Below are positions 6,256-10,914 of a DNA stretch of 10,914 nt, one piece after another. The translations under genes and the position numbers were made by a program. Positions within the stretch are counted from its first letter, which is position 1, and each line of letters begins with the position of its first letter. Under the pieces are notes generated by a model. It was not told where the DNA came from. It searched no databases and saw nothing but the letters and a program-made list of their open reading frames with translations. Source of the DNA: UBA10649 sp964391765 (lineage in GTDB: Bacteria; Actinomycetota; Actinomycetes; S36-B12); assembly GCA_964391765.1 (NCBI GenBank), contig CAYMNG010000083.1, positions 1 to 10,914 of the forward strand, read 5' to 3'.

Positions 6256-7059
6256 TCAGCGTGTACGGAGCAGGTAAAGACTCTGCCCGTCAGTCTCGCG
6301 TCCGTACTCGAACTGGTCGACCGCGAGTCGGGCCGCGTTGACGTGGTCCTCGAACCGCCACCGGGCGAACCGTGTGCAGTGCAGGCGGCCCTTCCACTCC
6401 AGCGGGCCGTACCCCTCGGGGTTCTCGGCCCATCCCGGGACGTCCTCCTCCACGAAGCAGGTCACCAGGGCGCGACCGCCGGCCGCGAGCGCCTCGCGGA
6501 TGAGGACGAGGTAGGCGGCGGTGTCGTCGTCGCTCATGTGCGAGAACACCGAGTAGGCGTACAGGACGTCGACGCTGCCCGGGCCGGTCGCCAGCGTGCG
6601 TTCGGGCGACCCGTCCGGGTTGTACCGCTCGTTGCTCACGTCGACGCAGGTGAACCGGAACCCCGGCCCGGCGAGGTTCGCCCGCGCCCAGTCGACGAGT
6701 TCGGGCTGCACGTCGACGCCGTGGTAGTCCGCGACCCGCCCGAGGTGCTCGCGCACGCCGACCGCGAGGCGGCCGGCGCCGCAACCCCAGTCCAGCAGGC
6801 GGGACTCGGTGGTCAACCCCGCGTACCGCTCGAGTCGCTGCACGTCGCGCACGGCCGTCCGGACGAACTCCGCGTCGTCCTTGAAGTGCTTGCCGCCCAT
6901 GCGGAACCGGCCCGGCGGCAACGGACCGGCGGGGACCAGTGGCGTGCCGGTGGACGGATCGGTGGCCGGATCGGCGGCCGCGTCGGTGGCCGGATCGGCG
7001 GCCGCAGGCGTGCGTGGGGACTTCGACGTGCGTGACAGCCACGAGAACCGCGAGGACAT
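6256..7059 (-). CDS. Class I SAM-dependent methyltransferase
   Basis: This 267-residue protein has a Rossmann-type methyltransferase core from about 55: motif I LLDWGCGAGRLA (88-99), the acidic end of strand 2 in HGVDV (Asp116), VDVLYAYSVFSHM (163-175), and EALAAGGRALVTCF (189-202). The frame stays open upstream into the CoA-transferase gene, but that extension is a shadow. The first ATG after the preceding stop is 7059, with no clear ribosome binding site; an ATG at 6900 (residue 54) is possible but would cut the RFRMGG segment that appears to belong to the domain. Residues 19-37 are a low-complexity Ala/Asp/Pro/Thr tract encoded by a 12 bp tandem repeat. It lies 20 bases after the CoA-transferase gene and 76 bases before the glycosidase pair, so O-methylation of a sugar in the polysaccharide is a reasonable guess; small-molecule methylation is equally possible. 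Confidence 0.85.
   Translation of the reverse strand: MSSRFSWLSRTSKSPRTPAAADPATDAAADPATDPSTGTPLVPAGPLPPGRFRMGGKHFKDDAEFVRTAVRDVQRLERYAGLTTESRLLDWGCGAGRLAVGVREHLGRVADYHGVDVQPELVDWARANLAGPGFRFTCVDVSNERYNPDGSPERTLATGPGSVDVLYAYSVFSHMSDDDTAAYLVLIREALAAGGRALVTCFVEEDVPGWAENPEGYGPLEWKGRLHCTRFARWRFEDHVNAARLAVDQFEYGRETDGQSLYLLRTR
6949..7008. repeat. 12 bp tandem repeat (five units) inside the methyltransferase gene
   Basis: Five 12-base units follow one another: GGTGGACGGATC, GGTGGCCGGATC, GGCGGCCGCGTC, GGTGGCCGGATC and GGCGGCCGCAGG. Units 2-3 and 4-5 form a 24 bp direct duplication identical at 21 positions. The unit is a multiple of three, so copy changes keep the reading frame; the encoded tract reads PAAADPATDAAADPATDPST near the N terminus. 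Confidence 0.85.
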
Positions 7060-7079
7060 GGACCGGAGTCTAGGTCCGG

Positions 7080-8306
7080 TTACAGCAGACCCATCGTCCC
7101 CGCGGCCTCGCGCAGCTCGTCGCGGACGCTCGGATGGGCGGCCCGCTCGATCATGTTCGTCACGCGCTCGCGCTGGCTGCGACCGAACATCGTCGCGATG
7201 CCGTTCTCGGTCACGACGGCACTGTGCTCGAAGCTCGTCACCGGCTCGGTGATCCGCGGCACGACCGTCGACACGTTCGCCTTCTTGTGCCACGAGGGCA
7301 GCGCGACGAACGACTGGCCACCGCGGGAGTGCAGCGCGCCGACGATGAAGTCGGTCGACCCGCCGAAGCCGGAATAGATCCGACCCTTGACCCGGCTGGC
7401 GTTGACCTGGTCGAACAGGTCGACCTGCAGACCGCCGTTGACGCTGGTCATCCGCGCCTGGCGCGCGATCTGCCCGGGATCGTTCGTCCGCTCGGTCCGC
7501 AGCAGGCGGACCCCCTTGTTCAGGTGCACCCACTCGTACAACTCCTGGGTGCCGAACACGAACGAGGACGTGATCGGCACCTCGGGGTCCAAGGCGCCAC
7601 GCTTGTGCATGTCGAGGATGCCGTCACTGAACATCTCGGTCCACACGCGCATCCCGCGCCGTTGGGTGAGCGATGCCAGCACCGCGTCGGGGACGGCGCC
7701 GATGCCCAGCTGGAGGGTCGAGTCGTCGTTCACCCGGGCGGCGATGAGCCCGCCGATCTGCCGTGCGACCGCGTCCGGCTCGCCCGGCTGGTGCGTCGGC
7801 AGGGGCTCGTCGACGTCGACGAGGTAGTCGATCTCGTGCTCGTACAGCTGCGCGTCACCGTAGGTGTAGGGCATCCGCGGGTTGGACTGCACGACGACGA
7901 GGCCACCGCGCTCGTGCACCGCCTCGATCGCGGCGGGCAGCACGTTGACCTCGGTACCCATGCTCACCGTGTCGTGCCGACGGGCCGAGGCGTGCACGAG
8001 GACGACGTCGGGTCGGTAGTGGTCCCGGAACAGGACCGGCACCAGGCTCAGCCGGCACGGGATGTACCGCAGGCGCTCGCTGCCACGCATGCCCGGTCCG
8101 ACGAACGCGGTCTCGTAGGTGATCCCGTCACGGTCCGGGATCGGCGCCTGGGCGTTGAGCATGTGCAGGCGGTACTCGGGCACGACCGCGTCGAGGGAGT
8201 CCAGCAGCACGTGCGGGGTCGCGAAGTTGCCCGACGCGACCACGCGCGGGTTGTCCGGCAGGCTCGCGAAGACCCGTTGCAACTGCTCCAGTGTCACGAC
8301 TCTCAT
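7080..8306 (-). CDS. Acetyl-CoA hydrolase/transferase family protein (4-hydroxybutyrate CoA-transferase-like)
   Basis: The 408-residue product belongs to the Cat1/Cat2/AbfT-type CoA-transferase family, which moves CoA between acyl groups or hydrolyses acyl-CoA through a glutamyl-CoA thioester. Seen motifs: HASARRHDTVSMGTEVN (105-121), LQLGIGAVPDAV (198-209), VWTEMFSDG (221-229) with probable catalytic Glu224, and a C-terminal GFGGSTDFIVGALHSRGG (313-330) typical of the CoA-binding half. The length is close to that of family members. The frame runs far upstream, but that part overlaps the divergent GDP-fucose synthase gene antisense. The ATG at 8306 is preferred since AGGA lies eight bases upstream; ATG 8315 would add three residues but has its purines too close. 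It is the first gene of the minus-strand block. The acyl substrate cannot be read, and its link to polysaccharide genes is not obvious; sugar acylation is speculative. Confidence 0.9.
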   Translation of the reverse strand: MRVVTLEQLQRVFASLPDNPRVVASGNFATPHVLLDSLDAVVPEYRLHMLNAQAPIPDRDGITYETAFVGPGMRGSERLRYIPCRLSLVPVLFRDHYRPDVVLVHASARRHDTVSMGTEVNVLPAAIEAVHERGGLVVVQSNPRMPYTYGDAQLYEHEIDYLVDVDEPLPTHQPGEPDAVARQIGGLIAARVNDDSTLQLGIGAVPDAVLASLTQRRGMRVWTEMFSDGILDMHKRGALDPEVPITSSFVFGTQELYEWVHLNKGVRLLRTERTNDPGQIARQARMTSVNGGLQVDLFDQVNASRVKGRIYSGFGGSTDFIVGALHSRGGQSFVALPSWHKKANVSTVVPRITEPVTSFEHSAVVTENGIATMFGRSQRERVTNMIERAAHPSVRDELREAAGTMGLL

Positions 8307-8369
8307 GTCCGCCATCCTGGCAGGATCGGGTCCCGCGTGCCCGGTCGAGGGTAGGTGCGCTGTGCCACA
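8307..8369. promoter_or_regulatory. Divergent intergenic region between CoA-transferase and GDP-fucose synthase genes
   Basis: About 63 bases separate the two divergent starts, so promoters for both should lie here or slightly inside the genes. On the minus strand TACCCT (8353 to 8348) fits the TANNNT -10 pattern and would give a leader of about 35 bases; the hexamer 17 bases upstream, CGGTCA, is a weak -35. On the plus strand no clear -10 is visible; GAGGG at 8347-8351 and AGGTG at 8353-8357 are purine-rich and could serve as ribosome binding sites for alternative starts. Confidence 0.35.
8314..8326. repeat. 13 bp palindrome over the CoA-transferase ribosome binding site
   Basis: ATCCTGGCAGGAT is a perfect palindrome around a central G. 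On the minus strand its 3' half contains the AGGA ribosome binding site of the CoA-transferase gene. Its placement in a divergent promoter region fits an operator, or a small hairpin (ATCC/GGAT) hiding the ribosome binding site. A chance palindrome cannot be excluded. Confidence 0.35.
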
Positions 8370-9320
8370 ATGACCGCCATGCGTGACTTCGCCTGGGCCG
8401 ACACGACGGTGTACGTCGCCGGGCACAACGGCCTGGTCGGATCGGCGGTCGTCCGCGCCCTGGAGTCCGCCGGCGTCGGCCGGGTCGTCGGCTGGCGGTC
8501 GAGCGAGCTGGACCTCACCGACCGCGCCGCGACGATGGACGCGATCGCCGAGGCGGCACCGGACATCGTCATCGACGCCGCCGCGCGCGTCGGCGGGATC
8601 ATGGCGAACTCGACCTACCCGGTCGAGTTCATGCGCGACAACCTGCTCATCCAGACCAACGTCATGGACGCCGCGCACGCCGCCGACGTCGACCGCCTGC
8701 TGTTCTTGGGGTCCTCGTGCATCTATCCGCGGCACGCGAGCCAGCCGATCCGCGAGTCCTCGCTGATGACCGGACCGTTGGAGCCCACGAACCAGGCGTA
8801 CGCGCTGGCGAAGATCTCCGGGATCTTCTACATCGAGGCGTTCCGCACGCAGTACGGCCGGCACTGGATCTCGGCGATGCCCACGAACCTGTACGGACCA
8901 CGGGACAACTTCGATCTGCAGACCTCCCACGTGCTGCCGGCGTTCGTCCGCCGGTTCCACGAGGCGAAGGTCGCCGGTGCGCCCGCGGTCACGGTGTGGG
9001 GGACGGGCGCCCCGCGCCGGGAGTTCCTGCACGTCGACGACCTCGCGCGGGCCTGTCTGCTCCTGTTGCGCGCGTACGACTCCGCCGAGACGATCAACGT
9101 CGGACTCGGTGACGACCTGCCGATCAAGGAGCTCGCCGAGACCGTCGCGTCCGTCGTCGGCTTCGAGGGCGCGATCGAGTGGGACAGTTCGAAGCCGGAC
9201 GGAATGCCGCGAAAGCTCCTCGACACGACGCGGATCAACGATCTCGGCTGGCACCCGACGATCACGCTTCGCGACGGACTGGTCAGCACCTACCAGTGGT
9301 ACCTGGAGAACCTCGCATGA
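8370..9320 (+). CDS. fcl: GDP-L-fucose synthase
   Basis: This short-chain dehydrogenase/reductase epimerises and reduces GDP-4-keto-6-deoxy-D-mannose to GDP-L-fucose with NADPH in the cytoplasm. The 316 residues (ATG 8370) match the usual family length. Motifs: NADP-binding GHNGLVGSA (18-26), ELDLTD (46-51), AARVGGIMANSTYP (71-84), GSSCIYP (114-120), LEPTNQAYALAK (137-148), and REFLHVDDLARA (217-228). By alignment to the E. coli enzyme, the catalytic residues Ser115, Cys117, Tyr144, Lys148 and His187 are all present, so it should be active. The start is uncertain: GTG 8355 has GAGG close upstream and ATG 8379 is also in frame. The partner enzyme GDP-mannose 4,6-dehydratase is not in the window. 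The stop overlaps the next ATG (ATGA), coupling it to an ABM-fold gene. Its product probably feeds fucose or a related deoxysugar into the surface polysaccharide. Confidence 0.93.
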   Translation: MTAMRDFAWADTTVYVAGHNGLVGSAVVRALESAGVGRVVGWRSSELDLTDRAATMDAIAEAAPDIVIDAAARVGGIMANSTYPVEFMRDNLLIQTNVMDAAHAADVDRLLFLGSSCIYPRHASQPIRESSLMTGPLEPTNQAYALAKISGIFYIEAFRTQYGRHWISAMPTNLYGPRDNFDLQTSHVLPAFVRRFHEAKVAGAPAVTVWGTGAPRREFLHVDDLARACLLLLRAYDSAETINVGLGDDLPIKELAETVASVVGFEGAIEWDSSKPDGMPRKLLDTTRINDLGWHPTITLRDGLVSTYQWYLENLA

Positions 9321-9688
9321 GCGTCGCCGACCAGCCGGCCCAGGCGCTCCTGCCCGGCCGCCGCTGCCTGATGGTCCGGCTGACCTGCAAGGAGGGCCAG
9401 CGCCCGGCGCTGCTCGACGCGCTCAACACCTACGCCGACGGCCTGGCCGAGGAACCGGGGACGGAGATCTACCTGGTGTCCTTGGACCCGGACGACGCGT
9501 CGCTGGTCTGGCTGTTCGAGGTGTTCAAGGACGAGGACGCCGAGCTCGCGCACCGCGCGGCGACCGGCTTCACCCGGTTGGTCACCGCGATGTCCGACCA
9601 CGTCGCCGGCCCACCGGCCGTGCTCCGGATGGATCCGCTGCGGCTGGTCCTGCAGGAGTCGATCCTCGCCGAGGACTGGGCCTTCTGA
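9317..9688 (+). CDS. ABM-fold protein (antibiotic biosynthesis monooxygenase-like)
   Basis: This 123-residue protein starts at the ATG that overlaps the GDP-fucose synthase stop (ATGA), with GGAGA about seven bases upstream. The ABM dimeric alpha/beta barrel pattern is visible from residue 16: beta strand CLMVRLTCKEG, helix PALLDALNTYADGLAEEPG, strand EIYLVSLDPDDASLVWLFEVFKDEDAELAHRAA, then a helix to about residue 97. A C-terminal tail of about 25 residues (VLRMDPLRLVLQESILAEDWAF) extends past the domain. The family includes cofactor-free quinol-type monooxygenases, haem-degrading enzymes and proteins of unknown role, so no substrate can be stated. Its position between GDP-fucose synthase and a second ABM-fold protein suggests one transcript; the two may form a heterodimer. 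The fold call is good, the reaction unknown. Confidence 0.82.
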   Translation: MSVADQPAQALLPGRRCLMVRLTCKEGQRPALLDALNTYADGLAEEPGTEIYLVSLDPDDASLVWLFEVFKDEDAELAHRAATGFTRLVTAMSDHVAGPPAVLRMDPLRLVLQESILAEDWAF

Positions 9689-9981
9689 TGGTGCTGGAGA
9701 TCGCCCAGGTCACGGTGCTCCCCGGGCACGAGGAGGCCTTCGAGGCCGCCCTGCTGCGGGCGGCCGACGAGATCCTCGCGCGGGCCGCGGGCGTGGGGGA
9801 GTTCGTCCCGCGCGGGTGGTGTGTCGAACGACCGAACGTGTACCTGTTCACGGTCGAGTGGGCCACCCTCGACGATCACCTCGTCGGTTTCCGGGAGTCG
9901 GACCTGTTCACCCGCTGGCGGGCGGCGATCGGACCGCACTTCGACGGTCCGAGCCTCGTCGAGCACTTCGCTACCCGGTAG
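9688..9981 (+). CDS. Second ABM-fold protein (antibiotic biosynthesis monooxygenase family)
   Basis: This 97-residue protein starts at the ATG sharing one base with the preceding TGA (TGATG). It has the ABM pattern: strand MVLEIAQVTVLPGHE, helix EAFEAALLRAADEILARA, a loop with RGWCVERPNVYLFTVEW (42-58), then TLDDHLVGFRESDLFTRWRAAIGPHF (60-85), a form common in short monooxygenase-like proteins of this family. It differs from its neighbour in detail, so the pair is likely an old duplication or independent recruitment rather than a recent copy. The overlap suggests translational coupling and possibly a heteromeric barrel. The 3' end overlaps the convergent MFS gene by 11 bp, inside a palindrome. 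Substrate and activity are unknown; a stress- or quinone-related role is only a family-level possibility. Confidence 0.82.
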   Translation: MVLEIAQVTVLPGHEEAFEAALLRAADEILARAAGVGEFVPRGWCVERPNVYLFTVEWATLDDHLVGFRESDLFTRWRAAIGPHFDGPSLVEHFATR

Positions 9982-9983
9982 CG
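9969..9983. repeat. 15 bp palindrome containing both stop codons of a convergent gene pair
   Basis: CGCTACCCGGTAGCG is a perfect palindrome around a central C. The TAG at 9979-9981 ends the plus-strand ABM gene and the TAG at 9973 to 9971 ends the minus-strand MFS gene. The transcript from either strand could form a six-pair hairpin with a three-base loop. No T-run follows on either side, so it is not a classical intrinsic terminator, though T-less hairpin terminators have been proposed in Actinomycetota. Confidence 0.55.
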
Positions 9984-10914
9984 CCCTCATCGACCGGCAC
10001 CGGCGTGTCGTGCGGGAGGTTGCGGGTGAAGGGCAGGGCGGCGATCGCCAGGCCGGCCGCCACCAGGAGTCCCAGTCGCAGTGACGCGAGCTGGGCGTCG
10101 GCGTAGTCCTCGACGATCGCGGCGGCCGAGCCCGCGTCGATCCCGGCGGTCTCGACGGCGCTGGCGACCTGGTCGACCGTCAGGAAGTCCAGTCCCGATC
10201 CGACGGCCACGCCCACTTGGGTGCTCGCCGCGGCGGACACCCGCTCGTCGGACTGGACGGTCGAGACGAAGACGGAGGCCAGGCCGGTGACGACGATCGC
10301 ACCGATCAGCGCCACCCCCATCGAGGACCCCAGTTGCTGCCCGGTGTACTGCAGGCCGCCGGCCTCACCCCGGCCTGACGCATCGACCGACGACTGAACG
10401 ACGTTGCCCAGTTGGGACACGATCAGGCCCATCCCGATCCCGAGAACGGCCATGGACACCGCGAACCACGCGTCCGCGAGATCGGGGCGGATCGTCGCCA
10501 GCAGCAGGACGATCGCGGCGACCGACGTACCCAGGCCGGTCCGCACGATCGCGCGGATCGTGAACCGACGGGACAGGCGACTGCCGACCGCGGAGGCGAC
10601 GAGCATCGTCACCGAGATCGGCAGCATCCGCACGCCGGTCTCGAGCGCATCCATCCCGAGGACCAACTGGAGGTAGAGCGGGACGACGAAGAACACACCC
10701 ATCAGGGTCAGGTTCTGCGTGAACAGCCCGATCAGACCGGCCCGTAACGAAGCCACGCGCAGGAGCCCCAGGTGCACCAGCGGGCTCACCCCCGTGCGCT
10801 CGCGATGGCGCTGCCATTGGACGAACAGCCACAGCAGCAGCGCACCGGCCGCCACGACGAACGGGGTCAGGGAGAAGCCCAGCGGTGTGATCGGCGACTG
10901 GTCCGGTTGCAGCC
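9971..10914 (-). CDS. MFS transporter, DHA2 (14-helix, EmrB/QacA-type) family, C-terminal part
   Basis: The frame is open from the right edge to TAG at 9973-9971, giving the last 313 residues; the N-terminal helices lie outside the window. A GTG at 10855 is an internal codon, since homologous-looking sequence continues upstream (SPITPLGFSLTPFVV). Visible features are about eight membrane segments, a cytoplasmic WQRHRERTGVSPLVHLGLL block, a periplasm-facing loop, GIGMGLIVSQLGNVVQSSV, the conserved GEAGGLQYTGQQLGSSMGVALIG segment, and an approximately 80-residue polar insertion before the last helix, typical of 14-helix drug:proton antiporters. These export drugs or toxic metabolites using the proton gradient; the substrate is not readable. 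It converges on the ABM gene with an 11 bp overlap and is probably not part of the polysaccharide operon. Confidence 0.9.
   Translation of the reverse strand, partial: LQPDQSPITPLGFSLTPFVVAAGALLLWLFVQWQRHRERTGVSPLVHLGLLRVASLRAGLIGLFTQNLTLMGVFFVVPLYLQLVLGMDALETGVRMLPISVTMLVASAVGSRLSRRFTIRAIVRTGLGTSVAAIVLLLATIRPDLADAWFAVSMAVLGIGMGLIVSQLGNVVQSSVDASGRGEAGGLQYTGQQLGSSMGVALIGAIVVTGLASVFVSTVQSDERVSAAASTQVGVAVGSGLDFLTVDQVASAVETAGIDAGSAAAIVEDYADAQLASLRLGLLVAAGLAIAALPFTRNLPHDTPVPVDEGATG

Noticed and set aside
7060..7533. Upstream extension of the methyltransferase frame (425 residues)
   Set aside because: The added part lies over the 3' end of the same-strand CoA-transferase gene in another frame and is low-complexity Arg/Ala/Gly sequence.
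7134..8354. 406-residue plus-strand open frame antisense to the CoA-transferase gene
   Set aside because: Rich in Arg, Gly, His and Val with no domain; the minus-strand frame contains the catalytic EMFSDG and GGSTDF motifs.
8307..9254. Upstream extension of the CoA-transferase frame giving a 724-residue protein
   Set aside because: The extra 316 residues are antisense to GDP-L-fucose synthase, lack family motifs and would make the protein far longer than its family. The start at 8306 has a ribosome binding site.

Overview
The window is very GC-rich (roughly 70% by eye), strongly GC-biased at third codon positions, and gene-dense with short intergenic gaps, purine-rich ribosome binding sites and many 1-31 bp overlaps between genes. 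Protein styles (alanine- and arginine-rich, GTG starts, a 14-helix DHA2-type MFS exporter, a Gly/Ser/Pro-rich lipoprotein linker) point to a high-GC Actinomycetota. I cannot name the genus from sequence alone.

The layout has four blocks. (1) Positions 1-2081, plus strand: the end of a GT2 (DPM-synthase-like) glycosyltransferase, then a 603-residue polytopic membrane protein with motifs I associate with the LIC_10190 family of polysaccharide-cluster proteins. (2) Positions 2089-8306, minus strand, read right to left: an acetyl-CoA hydrolase/transferase-family protein, a class I SAM methyltransferase, two paralogous clan GH-A glycosidase-like exported proteins (first secreted, second a lipoprotein), and a WbaP/CpsE-type polyprenyl-phosphate sugar-1-phosphate transferase. 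(3) Positions 8370-9981, plus strand: GDP-L-fucose synthase overlapping two small ABM-fold (antibiotic biosynthesis monooxygenase-like) proteins. (4) From 9971 to the right edge, minus strand: the C-terminal two-thirds of a DHA2-family MFS transporter.

Taken together, most of the window looks like part of a cell-surface or exopolysaccharide locus. The phosphoglycosyl transferase would start the lipid-linked glycan, GT2 and the polytopic protein would extend or modify it, GDP-L-fucose synthase would supply an activated deoxysugar, and the two exported glycosidase-like proteins would trim, release or remodel the product outside the membrane, as PslG does for Psl. GDP-mannose 4,6-dehydratase, a flippase or polymerase and most glycosyltransferases are not in the window and may lie beyond its edges. 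The CoA-transferase, ABM and MFS genes are not obvious polysaccharide genes and may mark the boundary of the locus.

No RNA genes, insertion sequences, CRISPR arrays or phage genes were seen. No stretch over about 80 bases lacks a gene. The most notable features are the tandem glycosidase pair with its 31 bp overlap, an imperfect inverted repeat just before the first of the pair, a 15 bp palindrome containing both stop codons of a convergent gene pair, and a 12 bp minisatellite inside the methyltransferase gene.
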